From assembly GCA_050480705.1 (NCBI GenBank), contig JBJHAX010000038.1:1-19500 (forward strand): a stretch of 19,500 nucleotides of DNA, written 5' to 3'. This document shows positions 1-6,884 of this stretch, in pieces. Origin of the DNA: JBJHAX01 sp050480705 (GTDB taxonomy: Bacteria; Actinomycetota; Nitriliruptoria; Nitriliruptorales; Nitriliruptoraceae). A model generated the notes under the pieces. That model ran no database searches and had not been told where the DNA came from. It worked only from the letters and a program-made list of their open reading frames with translations. The position numbers and the translations under genes are program-made. Each line of letters begins with the position of its first letter. Within the stretch, counting starts at the first letter, position 1.

Positions 1-578
1 ACGAGGCGATCGATGCCGCATCGACCAAGCCGTTCGGCTTCATGCCGTTCCGCCCGGGACCCGGCGTCGGCGGGCACTGCCTGCCGATCGACCCGTCGTA
101 CCTGTCATGGAAGGTGCGCACCTCGCTTGGCGAGTCGTTCCGGTTCATCGAGCTCGCCAACGACATCAACGAGCACATGCCGCAGTACGTGGTTCGCCGG
201 ATCACGACGGCGCTCAACGACGAACGCAAGCCGGTGAACGGCTCGAGGATCGTGCTGCTCGGTGCGTCATACAAGCCGGATGTCGGCGATCTTCGTGAAT
301 CACCGGCGATCGCCATCGCCGATCAGCTGTCCGCGCTCGGCGCCGAGGTCATCGCCGTCGATCCGCATGTGGCTGTGGCCACTCTCGGGACGGTCCCGGT
401 GGTCACCTCGATGACCCCGGCCGGGTTCGCCGAATCCGATCTGGTCGTGCTCGTCACCGACCATGCGGCGTTCGACTACGAGGCGCTCGTCGCCAACGCC
501 CCGTTGATCTTCGACACCCGGAACCGGCTGGCCGCCTTCACTGGCGGCGAGGTGGCTGCGCGCATCGTCCGGCTCTGA
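1..578 (+). CDS. Nucleotide-sugar dehydrogenase, C-terminal part (UDP-GlcNAc/UDP-glucose 6-dehydrogenase type), 5' truncated by window
   Basis: The frame is open from base 3, so the N-terminal NAD-binding domain lies outside the window. The visible 191 residues hold the motif PGPGVGGHCLPIDPSYL. Its cysteine (codon 78-80) is the catalytic nucleophile that carries the thiohemiacetal/thioester in UDP-sugar 6-dehydrogenases, which oxidise the C6 hydroxyl to a carboxylate in two NAD-dependent steps. The helical dimerisation region (ELANDINEHMP) follows. The C-terminal UDP-binding domain includes a G-A-S-YKPDVGDLRESP signature and ends with FDTRN. The FMPFRPGPG and SYLSWK wording resembles the WbpA/UDP-N-acetylglucosamine 6-dehydrogenase branch more than UDP-glucose dehydrogenase, but the exact sugar is inference. 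The convergent neighbour is a dTDP-glucose dehydratase, so both probably belong to a surface polysaccharide locus continuing to the left. Confidence 0.93.
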   Translation, partial: EAIDAASTKPFGFMPFRPGPGVGGHCLPIDPSYLSWKVRTSLGESFRFIELANDINEHMPQYVVRRITTALNDERKPVNGSRIVLLGASYKPDVGDLRESPAIAIADQLSALGAEVIAVDPHVAVATLGTVPVVTSMTPAGFAESDLVVLVTDHAAFDYEALVANAPLIFDTRNRLAAFTGGEVAARIVRL

Positions 579-585
579 CCCACGC

Positions 586-631
586 CGTCCGCGGCGATCC
601 ACGGCGTCCGCGGCGATCCACGGCGTCCGCG
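586..631. repeat. 19-bp tandem repeat, about 2.4 copies, between convergent genes
   Basis: The unit cgtccgcggcgatccacgg occurs perfectly at 586-604 and 605-623, and the first 8 bases recur at 624-631. It starts 7 bp after the stop of the nucleotide-sugar dehydrogenase and ends 15 bp before the end of the convergent dehydratase. Each unit contains the palindrome CCGCGG and can form short GC-rich hairpins, so it may serve as a bidirectional transcription end, although there is no T-run. Confidence 0.85.
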
Positions 632-646
632 TCAGTCCGAACGTCG

Positions 647-1606
647 TCAGTTCTTGAGCGGTCGCCACCAGGCCTCGTTGGCGCGGTACCAGGCAATGGT
701 TTCGTCCAGCGCCTCCTCGAACGAGACACTCGGGCGCCAACCCAGTGCACGGATCCGGGTGGTGTCGACCGCGTATCGCTGGTCGTGTCCCGGCCTGTCG
801 GTGACCTGCTCGATCATCTCGTCGCCGAAGCCGAACCGTTCGAGGATCGTGCGGGTCAGCTCGAGGTTCGAACGGTCGTTGCCAGCACCGACGTTGTAGA
901 TCTCGCCGGGCACGCCTTCGGTGAGCACGAGCCACTGTGCGGCGGCGTTGTCCTCGACGTAGGTCCAGTCGCGGACGTTCGAGCCGTCGCCGTACAAGGG
1001 CACCTGCGCGCCATCGATCAGGTTGGTGACGAACAGCGGAATGACCTTCTCCGGGTAGTGGTACGGGCCGAAGTTGTTGGTCGTCCTGGTCACCGTGATC
1101 GGGTAGCCGTGCGTTTCGCGGTATGCGCGGGCGAGCAGGTCGGCGCCGGCCTTCGACGCCGCGTAGGGGTTGTTGGGCTGCAATGCGTCCGTTTCGGTGA
1201 AGGCGCCCGGTGCCTCGATCGAGCCGTAGACCTCGTCGGTCGAGATGTGCAGAAGGCGTTCGACGGCTGCGCGCCGGCAGGCCTCGAAGATCACGCCGGC
1301 GCCGCTGACGTTGGTTTCGAGGAACACCGCTGGACCGTCGATCGAACGGTCCACGTGTGACTCGGCGGCGAAATGCACCACGGCGTCGACGTCACCGACC
1401 AGCTTTTCGACGAGCGTGGCATCCCGGATGTCGCCGTGCACGAAGCGGTAACGGCGGCTGTCTGCCACCTCGGCCAACGACGCGAGGTTTCCCGCGTAGG
1501 TGAGCGCATCCAGATTGGTCACGTGCACGTCGGTGTTGTGCCGCAGTACCCAACGGATGAAGTTCGATCCGATGAATCCGGCACCGCCGGTGACCAGGAG
1601 TCGCAC
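647..1606 (-). CDS. rfbB: dTDP-glucose 4,6-dehydratase
   Basis: This enzyme converts dTDP-glucose to dTDP-4-keto-6-deoxyglucose using bound NAD, the second step of dTDP-rhamnose and other deoxysugar pathways in the cytoplasm. The 319-aa protein has the Rossmann motif GGAGFIGS at residues 7-14, the dehydratase triad segment STDEVYG at 122-128 (Thr123, Asp124, Glu125) and the YxxxK pair Tyr148/Lys152. It also has the family signatures HFAAESHVDRSI and TNNFGPYHYPEK. Length is normal for the family. It starts at GTG (1606-1604 on the minus strand), preceded by AAGGA with a 6-base gap. No other rhamnose gene (rmlA, C, D) is visible, so rhamnose as final product is inference. The symbol rmlB is equivalent. 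Confidence 0.94.
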   Translation of the reverse strand: MRLLVTGGAGFIGSNFIRWVLRHNTDVHVTNLDALTYAGNLASLAEVADSRRYRFVHGDIRDATLVEKLVGDVDAVVHFAAESHVDRSIDGPAVFLETNVSGAGVIFEACRRAAVERLLHISTDEVYGSIEAPGAFTETDALQPNNPYAASKAGADLLARAYRETHGYPITVTRTTNNFGPYHYPEKVIPLFVTNLIDGAQVPLYGDGSNVRDWTYVEDNAAAQWLVLTEGVPGEIYNVGAGNDRSNLELTRTILERFGFGDEMIEQVTDRPGHDQRYAVDTTRIRALGWRPSVSFEEALDETIAWYRANEAWWRPLKN

Positions 1607-1898
1607 AGCTGTCCTTCGCTCGGACTGCAGGTTGCCGTCATCTGACCGGTCTGGCCAACGGTAGGCGGTCGGGCCCTGAAGGTGCGCCTGCGACGACGGT
1701 CACGTCATCTCGTTGGTGCACGAACCCGGTCACCGCATCGGTGCGCGAACTCGATCATCGGAGCACGGGAAAGGCTCGCGCAGGGTTGCGTTGCTTTCGC
1801 GGACGCGAGCGCCCCGAGCCGATTCGGTATTGCGGAATTGACTTTCTCGCCTATGGTCACGTCCCGTTGGATGGCGATGGGCCTCGGGAGGCGGAACG
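1607..1898. other. Divergent intergenic region (292 bp) between rfbB and the candidate selenoprotein gene
   Basis: No reading frame here looks coding on either strand. It holds the rfbB SD on the minus strand (1613-1617), a candidate plus-strand promoter (listed separately) and the strong SD GGGAGG at 1886-1891. Apart from these I see no repeat or clear operator. Confidence 0.6.
1830..1857 (+). promoter_or_regulatory. Candidate promoter for the Grx-DinB selenoprotein gene
   Basis: A -35-like TTGCGG (1830-1835) and a -10-like TATGGT (1852-1857, fits TANNNT) are separated by 16 bp. This would start a transcript near 1864, giving a leader of about 35 nt before the SD and ATG at 1899. A second -35-like TTGACT lies at 1838-1843 but is spaced only 8 bp from the same -10. 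Confidence 0.35.
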
Positions 1899-2681
1899 AT
1901 GCGGGAACTGGTCCTCATCTGGCGGCACGGCTGAGCATCGTGCGCCAATGCCAAGGAGTTCCTTGGCAGAAGTGATGTGGCAGCCCTTCTCGAGCGGGAA
2001 GGGATCACCTACATGTCCTTCGACGGCAATGACGGCGCCGAGGGCCAACGTCGCCACGTCGAAGCGGGAAGTCCCAACATTCCTGCCGTGATAGTCGACG
2101 GGGTCGCGCACGCCATCCACCACCCCGCGCAGATCGGGTCCTTCCTCGGCCTGGAGCTCGGCACCGACACGTCAGTCGTCGGGATGTGCTGGGACATTCA
2201 CGGCATGTTGGAACGCTGGCTCGAGATGATCGAACCCGTTCCGTTCGAGGTGCTGCTCGAACCGACCGAGTCCCGTCAGCGTTCCATCCGCAACCTCACG
2301 GTGAATGTCCTTCGGCCACTGGGATACGTCCCAGATGCCTGGCTCCACCATGATTTCACGTGGTATACCGGCGAAGCCGATCTGCAGCAGGAAGCACTGC
2401 TGCGCGACCACGCCGCACTGCTGTCCTGGGCGACGGATCGTACGCGCGACTTCGCAATGTTCGTTCTCGACCACGACCCGGTGATGGATGAGCAGGATCC
2501 GCGGTTGACGTCGAATCTCCACGAGATGTCGTTCTCGACCCTGATCAATGCGCAGCGTTTCCACGTCGGCTTCCACTTCCGCCAGGTAGTAGCACACCTA
2601 CGTGGGCGGGGTTTCGATCACGTCGAACCCCTTCCGCAGGGCCTCGTCGAAGCGCTGAGCCTCCCGTCGCAGCTCTACTGA
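1899..2681 (+). CDS. Candidate selenoprotein: glutaredoxin-like domain with UxxC motif fused to a DinB-like domain; in-frame TGA at 1932-1934 read as Sec
   Basis: Reading from ATG 1899 gives MRELVLIWRHG, then TGA, then ASCANAKEFLGRSDVAAL and an open frame to 2681 (260 aa with Sec at residue 12). The N-terminal 80 or so residues match a glutaredoxin/thioredoxin fold: strand ELVLIW, redox site U12-A-S-C15, helix ANAKEFL, strand TYMSFD, cis-Pro-like strand NIPAVIVDG. The TGA sits exactly at the first position of CxxC. The rest (about 95-245) resembles a DinB/mycothiol-transferase-like helical bundle, with HHDFTWY and a terminal HVGFHFRQVVAHLR helix. The ATG has SD GGGAGG (1886-1891) with a 7-base gap. 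The only later start, GTG 1977, has no SD and would begin inside helix 1, losing strand 1 and the redox site. A hairpin right after the TGA fits a bacterial SECIS. Sec incorporation is inference; a nonsense mutation or sequencing error is the alternative. No sel genes are in the window. Confidence 0.72.
1949..1968 (+). promoter_or_regulatory. SECIS-like hairpin downstream of the in-frame TGA
   Basis: The perfect 8-bp arms TGCCAAGG (1949-1956) and CCTTGGCA (1961-1968) close a 4-nt loop AGTT. The loop begins 22 nt after the TGA (1932-1934), inside the 16-37 nt window known for bacterial SECIS elements. The loop has a G in its first two positions, as the bacterial consensus requires. No bulged U is seen in the stem, unlike E. 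coli fdhF. The hairpin lies inside coding sequence, as bacterial SECIS elements do. Confidence 0.65.
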
Positions 2682-2691
2682 CACTGGGAAC

Positions 2692-2708
2692 CTGGGCCCT
2701 CGGCCCGG
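2692..2708 (+). terminator. Weak terminator-like hairpin after the selenoprotein gene
   Basis: GGGCC (2694-2698) and GGCCC (2702-2706) pair around a 3-nt loop, extended by a wobble and one more C-G pair. It starts 10 nt after the stop at 2681. There is no T-run, so a Rho-independent role is uncertain. Confidence 0.35.
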
Positions 2709-2814
2709 TCGCCTGACCAATCGGTCGAGTCCTTCGGCTGGCGTCTACTGGCTGCGTTCAGCCTCCGATGGGCAGGTCACGGAAGCAGATCGCAGCGCGT
2801 GCGTCCGTGTGTCG

Positions 2815-2875
2815 AATCGGATCATCGGTTGACAACACAGGTCGCGTCGTACAGGATGCATACCTGCAATCGGAT
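2815..2875 (+). promoter_or_regulatory. Promoter and possible operator of the iclR-led operon
   Basis: A perfect -35 TTGACA (2829-2834) is followed after 17 bp by CAGGAT (2852-2857), an acceptable actinobacterial -10 with A at position 2 and T at position 6. Two direct copies of AATCGGAT (2815-2822 and 2868-2875) bracket the promoter 53 bp apart, about five helical turns. This geometry would suit a regulator such as the adjacent IclR protein binding its own promoter. Operator assignment is inference. Confidence 0.4.
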
Positions 2876-2907
2876 TTCACAATGTCGAATCTGGGAGATG
2901 CGGCGAG

Positions 2908-3717
2908 GTGGTGGGCGAGGAGCAGTCCAGCAACGCCAGGGGCACCCGCGTCCAGTCCGTGGAACGAGCCGTTCGACTCCTCATGGCCGTGGCGCGCAAC
3001 GCGACGGACAACTCCGGCAAGGAGTTGGCCCAGCATCTCGGTCTTCCTGTGGCGACCGCACACCATTTGCTGTCCACTTTGGTCGATCAGGGACTGCTGA
3101 TGCGCACCGACCGGTCGCGTTACGCACTCGGACCGCTCGTGGCGACGCTCGCCAACGCCTTCTACCGGGGCGACAACGCCCCCGAGGCGTTGCTGGGACC
3201 GCTGCGGCAGCTCGCGCAGTCGACCGGCGAGACGGCGTACATCACCACGATGCGCGGGGCGGATTTCCGCGTGCTGGCAACACTCGAGGGAACCCAGCCG
3301 CTGCGGGTCTCCGTGCCGGCCCAGCCCTACCAGGACGCGCACGCCAGGGCCGCTGGCAAGCTCCTCCTCGCCTACGCGCCTGAAGACGTGGTCACGTCGT
3401 ATCTGCGGTCCAACGTGTTCCGGCCACGTACGCCGAACACGATCATCGACCCCATCGAATTCGAAGCCGAACTCCTGCGAATCCGCGAGCGTGGATACGC
3501 GATCGACAACGAGGAGTTCGAGATCGGGATCAGCTGCATCTCGGTCCCGGTGCTCGACGGAGACGAGGTCCTCGTTGCGTACTCCCTGTCGGTGCCGACC
3601 TCTCGATTCGTCGAGCGGCAGGCCTCGCTGCTGCGCGCCGCGTCCACCGTCGCCGAGTCGGTGCGACGGCGCATCACGTTGGATTCGCCCGACGACGATG
3701 CGGAGGATGGCGAATGA
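2908..3717 (+). CDS. IclR-family transcriptional regulator
   Basis: This is a DNA-binding regulator of the IclR type, which usually controls an adjacent catabolic operon by binding a small carboxylate or aromatic effector. The 269-aa protein has an N-terminal winged helix-turn-helix at about residues 14-75 (RVQSVERAVRLL, KELAQHLGLPVATAHHLL, ALGPLV). The effector domain follows, with the typical AHARAAGKLLLA segment, RERGYAIDNEEFEIGISCISVPV and a final helix. The start is GTG 2908 or GTG 2911; GGGAG at 2893-2897 lies upstream. The stop overlaps the ATG of the next gene by 4 bp (ATGA at 3714), so regulator and enzyme are translationally coupled. A good promoter lies at 2829-2857. The effector is unknown. 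Confidence 0.93.
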   Translation: MVGEEQSSNARGTRVQSVERAVRLLMAVARNATDNSGKELAQHLGLPVATAHHLLSTLVDQGLLMRTDRSRYALGPLVATLANAFYRGDNAPEALLGPLRQLAQSTGETAYITTMRGADFRVLATLEGTQPLRVSVPAQPYQDAHARAAGKLLLAYAPEDVVTSYLRSNVFRPRTPNTIIDPIEFEAELLRIRERGYAIDNEEFEIGISCISVPVLDGDEVLVAYSLSVPTSRFVERQASLLRAASTVAESVRRRITLDSPDDDAEDGE

Positions 3718-4613
3718 CGGACCGGACGACGACGGTAGACCTCGAACTCGGCGTCGATTCGCTGTGCTGGAACCGGCAGATCGCGCAGGGCATGGTCACC
3801 CTCGAAGACGTCGTGTCGTTCGGGCGGGAGCTCGGCGCCGGCTGGTTGCGCCTGCACCACAACCACCTTGGACGTGACGCCGACGACGACGCACTCGAGG
3901 TGATCGGCAGGCGTGCGGTCGACGGCGGCCAGCAGATCATCTGGAGCGGCGACGGGCTGGGCCGCGCGGTCGACGGGGTAGATCGAGGAGTAGCCCACGT
4001 TCGTGCCGAGATCGCCAAGGCGGCACGTGCCGGGGCCACTTTCGTGCAGTTCTACGCGTCCTGGTTCCGCTACGACATGGATGTCGTTGCCGGCGGTGTG
4101 GACCGCGAGCTGGACTACATCGTGGAGGTCTTGCGCACCGTCGCACCCGACGTACGTGAAGCCGGCCTCATCCTGGGGCTCGAGAATCACTCGAACGTCA
4201 AGAGCGACGAGATGGTCGAGATCATGGAGCGCGTCGACGATGCGGCCGTGCGGGTGTATCTGGACGTCGCCAACGCCTTCCCCGTCTCCGAAGAGATCCT
4301 GCCGTCGGTCGAGCGGCTCGCGCCCTACACCGTCGCGATCGACGTCAAGGACATCCGTGTCGAGTCCCGCTGGGCCAGCGAAGCCTGGCATCGGCGTGGC
4401 TACGAAGTCATCTACACCTGGCCGGGCAAAGGGTTCATCCCCTGGCAGGACGTGTGGCACGTGCTCGGCGCTTCGCTGCCGACCTCGCCCGTACCACTCG
4501 TCATGGAAGGGCTCGACGAAGCCGACGACCCCTTCGCGTCGGCGTCACAGGCGGCCCGGTTCATGGAGGGCCTCGAAGGTCCTCGCCTGCGCATGATCGG
4601 GGACGGGACATGA
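3714..4613 (+). CDS. Sugar phosphate isomerase/epimerase-like TIM-barrel protein (xylose isomerase-like, AP endonuclease 2 fold)
   Basis: The 299-aa protein looks like the metal-dependent TIM-barrel family that includes hydroxypyruvate isomerase, IolE/IolI and 3-dehydroshikimate dehydratase-like enzymes. Likely metal ligands are Glu157 and His159 in GLENHSN, Asp184 in VYLDVANAF, and Glu265 in LVMEGLDE near the C-terminus. AIDVKDIR (208-215) and WPGKGFIPW (236-244) match the usual late strands. It starts at ATG 3714, overlapping the iclR stop. The next gene (E1 beta) begins 43 bp after its stop. Members isomerise, epimerise or dehydrate sugars and keto-acids, and the substrate cannot be read from sequence. 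Its place between IclR and a 2-oxoacid dehydrogenase suggests an upstream step producing a 2-oxoacid. Confidence 0.82.
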   Translation: MTDRTTTVDLELGVDSLCWNRQIAQGMVTLEDVVSFGRELGAGWLRLHHNHLGRDADDDALEVIGRRAVDGGQQIIWSGDGLGRAVDGVDRGVAHVRAEIAKAARAGATFVQFYASWFRYDMDVVAGGVDRELDYIVEVLRTVAPDVREAGLILGLENHSNVKSDEMVEIMERVDDAAVRVYLDVANAFPVSEEILPSVERLAPYTVAIDVKDIRVESRWASEAWHRRGYEVIYTWPGKGFIPWQDVWHVLGASLPTSPVPLVMEGLDEADDPFASASQAARFMEGLEGPRLRMIGDGT

Positions 4614-4656
4614 ACGTCGCGGCCGATCGAGCGCATCAGCCGGGGGAGGCATGCCC

Positions 4657-5676
4657 GTGCCGAAGCTGAGGATGAATCAGGCGATCGCGCAGGCGCTCGG
4701 CGACGAGATGCGTGCCGACCCGGACGTGTTCCTGATGGGGGAGGACGTCGGTGCCGCCGGTGGGGTCTTCAAGACCTCCGAAGGGCTGCTCGACGAGTTC
4801 GGTGAGCGGCGGGTGCGTGACACCCCGATCTCGGAGATGGGCTTTCTCGGTGCGGCGGTCGGTGCGGCATCGACAGGCTTGCGGCCCGTGGTCGAGATCA
4901 TGTTCATGGAGTTCCTCGGGGTCGCGCTCGACCAGCTGACCACCCAGGCGGCGAAGTTCCGGTACCTGTCCGGCGGCGTCCTCGATGTCCCGCTTGTCGT
5001 GCGCGGTTCGGTAGGTGCCGGGCTCGGGTTCGGCTGCCAGCACTCACAGACCCTGGAGAGCTGGGTCTGCTCGTCGCCGGGGCTGAAGGCCGCGATGCCC
5101 TCGGGCCCTCAGAGCGCCTACGACCTTCTGCGTGCCGCCATCCGCGACAACGACCCGGTGGTCGTTCTCGAACCCCGTGCGCTGTACGGCAGGCGCGACG
5201 AGGTGGACACCGACGCACCGCCGGCCCAGATCGGTCAGGCGGCCGTCAGGCGCGCGGGCACGCACGCGACCGTCGTCGCGACCGGTCAGATGGTCGGGGT
5301 CGCGCTCGATGCCGCCGATGCACTGGCGCCGCAGGTCGACCTCGAGGTGATCGACATGCGGTGGCTCGTGCCCTGGGACCGATCGGCGGTCGCGGACAGC
5401 GTCGGCCGCACCGGACGGCTTGCGGTCATCGAGGAGAGTCCCCAGCTCGGCTCCTGGGGCAACGAGGTGGCTGCGTTCGCCGCGTCCGAACTGCACGGTG
5501 GTCTTGACGCGCCCGTCCTGCGCATCAACGCCCCGGATGTCCCGGTGCCCTTCCCGGCAGGACTCGAGGAGCAGTGGCTGCCGGATTCACCGTACGTGCA
5601 GGCGCAGGTCGGCGCCTGGGCCGCCGGTGGCGCACTGCCTGATCCGTGGTGGGTTGCGGAAGGGGCCCGGGCATGA
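4657..5676 (+). CDS. 2-oxoacid (acetoin/pyruvate-type) dehydrogenase E1 component, beta subunit
   Basis: This is the beta half of a heterotetrameric ThDP-dependent E1 that decarboxylates a 2-oxo substrate and passes the acyl group to lipoyl-E2. The 339-aa protein shows FLMGEDVG (26-32), the ThDP-activating glutamate in TPISEMGFLGAAVG (Glu60), HSQTLESWVCSSPGLKAAMPS and the C-terminal transketolase domain with IDMRWLVPWD and IEESPQLGSWGNEVAA. The start is chosen at GTG 4657 because SD GGGGGAGG (4642-4649) has a 7-base gap to it; ATG 4651 would leave only 1 base. Its stop overlaps the ATG of the alpha gene (ATGA at 5673). The beta-before-alpha order is unusual for PDH operons. No E2 or E3 gene follows. 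Confidence 0.93.
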   Translation: MPKLRMNQAIAQALGDEMRADPDVFLMGEDVGAAGGVFKTSEGLLDEFGERRVRDTPISEMGFLGAAVGAASTGLRPVVEIMFMEFLGVALDQLTTQAAKFRYLSGGVLDVPLVVRGSVGAGLGFGCQHSQTLESWVCSSPGLKAAMPSGPQSAYDLLRAAIRDNDPVVVLEPRALYGRRDEVDTDAPPAQIGQAAVRRAGTHATVVATGQMVGVALDAADALAPQVDLEVIDMRWLVPWDRSAVADSVGRTGRLAVIEESPQLGSWGNEVAAFAASELHGGLDAPVLRINAPDVPVPFPAGLEEQWLPDSPYVQAQVGAWAAGGALPDPWWVAEGARA

Positions 5677-6665
5677 CACAGCAGCCCGAGCACGTCCGAA
5701 CACGCCGGCTCGCATTGCACGAGGGCGACGTTGAGCGCCTGCGGCGCATGCTGGAGATCCGGTGGTGCGAAGACCGGATCCATGAGCTGTTCGCCGCTGG
5801 TGAGGTCCGTGGAACGACCCATCTGTGCCAAGGGCAGGAGGCGGTCGGCGTCGCCATCGCGGCCGTGACCGACCCGGACGATCACGTCACCTGCACCTAT
5901 CGGGGCCATGGTGTCGCGCTGGCGCTCGGCCTCACGCTCGAGTCGGTCATCGGCGAGGTGATGGGCAAGGAGACCGGTTGCATCGGTGGTCTCGGGGGGT
6001 CGATGCACCTGAGCGACGCGAATGTCGGGCTCCTTCCGACGTTCGCCATCGTCGGGGCCGGCCTGCCAGTCGCGGCGGGTGCGGCACTCACCGCGCAGTA
6101 CCGCGACACCGACCGTGTCGCGGTCGCGGTGTTCGGCGACGGCGCGACGAACATCGGCGCCTTTCACGAGGCGCTCAATCTCGCGGCGATCTGGTCGCTG
6201 CCGGTCGTATTCGTGTGCGAGAACAACCTGTACGGCGAGTATTCGCCGCTGGACCGCACGACTCCGGTGGCTGACCTCGCCGTCCGGGCGACGTCGTACG
6301 CGATGCCGGGCGAGATCGTCGACGGTCAAGTGCTGCCAGAGCTCATGTCGACCATCGGTGGGGCGGTCGAGCGGGCACGGTCCGGGGGCGGCCCGACCCT
6401 CGTCGAGGCCAAGACCTACCGCTTCAGCGGGCACTCACGTGCTGACACCGGCCCGTACCGGCCTGAGGGGGAACTCGATCGTTGGCGTGAGCGGGACCCG
6501 ATCGAACTCGAGCGCGCGCGGCTGGTCCGGGAAGGCCACCTGGCCGAGCAGGACTTCGACGAGCTCGTCAACGACGCCCGCACACGAGTCGACGAGGCGA
6601 TCGACCGTGCCCGTGCGGCGGATGAGTCGCCGGCCGAAGCCATGTTTCGTTTTGCGCGGGCATGA
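5673..6665 (+). CDS. 2-oxoacid (acetoin/pyruvate-type) dehydrogenase E1 component, alpha subunit
   Basis: This is the ThDP-binding partner of the preceding beta subunit. The 330-aa protein carries the ThDP motif from GDGATNIG (155-162) through HEALNLAAIW to ENN (183-185). Family signatures are IHELFAAGEVRG, CQGQEAVGVAI, YRGHG (76-80), GGLGGSMHL and the late loop YRFSGHSRAD. It starts at ATG 5673 inside the beta stop (4-bp overlap), with SD-like GGAAGGGG (5658-5665) and a 7-base gap, so the two subunits are probably made in equal amounts. The wording is closest to the acetoin dehydrogenase/TPP-dependent branch, but substrate assignment is inference. A lipoyl-E2 and E3 must be supplied from elsewhere, or the pair works differently. 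Confidence 0.93.
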   Translation: MTQQPEHVRTRRLALHEGDVERLRRMLEIRWCEDRIHELFAAGEVRGTTHLCQGQEAVGVAIAAVTDPDDHVTCTYRGHGVALALGLTLESVIGEVMGKETGCIGGLGGSMHLSDANVGLLPTFAIVGAGLPVAAGAALTAQYRDTDRVAVAVFGDGATNIGAFHEALNLAAIWSLPVVFVCENNLYGEYSPLDRTTPVADLAVRATSYAMPGEIVDGQVLPELMSTIGGAVERARSGGGPTLVEAKTYRFSGHSRADTGPYRPEGELDRWRERDPIELERARLVREGHLAEQDFDELVNDARTRVDEAIDRARAADESPAEAMFRFARA

Positions 6666-6836
6666 GCCCGTGCCACCGACCTACCCCAGGGAGAACACGA
6701 TGAGCGGCCGGAACGCAGGGGATCTGCGGACCTTGGCGGGTCGACCGCCGAGGTTCCGGCACCCGTGCGTCGGCCCGGCCGTCAAGGTTCCGGCCATGCC
6801 CCTGCGCCGGCCCGATCGACAGGATTCCCGCGCCAG

Positions 6837-6863
6837 CGGGTGGCGCCATGACGGCGCTACCCG
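6837..6863 (+). terminator. 11-bp stem-loop between E1 alpha and tctC (terminator or attenuator)
   Basis: cgggtggcgcc (6837-6847) pairs with ggcgctacccg (6853-6863) around the loop ATGAC, with one G-U wobble among 11 pairs. No T-run follows; instead the SD-like AAGGGAGG begins 6 nt downstream. It could separate expression of the E1 genes from the transporter. Confidence 0.5.
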
Positions 6864-6884
6864 GCGGCAAGGGAGGAAACCGGG

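Noticed and set aside
1899..1976. Decayed pseudogene or frameshift as explanation for the TGA
   Set aside because: Not excluded, but there is no other lesion in 260 codons, the frame is the same on both sides, codon use is normal, and a SECIS-like hairpin is in place. Sec decoding explains more.
1977..2681. Gene start at GTG 1977 (234-aa protein)
   Set aside because: No SD before it, and it begins inside helix 1 of a thioredoxin-like fold. ATG 1899 with SD GGGAGG restores the whole fold with only the TGA between.
4610..4669. 19-aa ORF overlapping the isomerase stop and the E1 beta start
   Set aside because: ATGA overlap makes it look coupled, but the peptide has no recognisable feature and no SD of its own.
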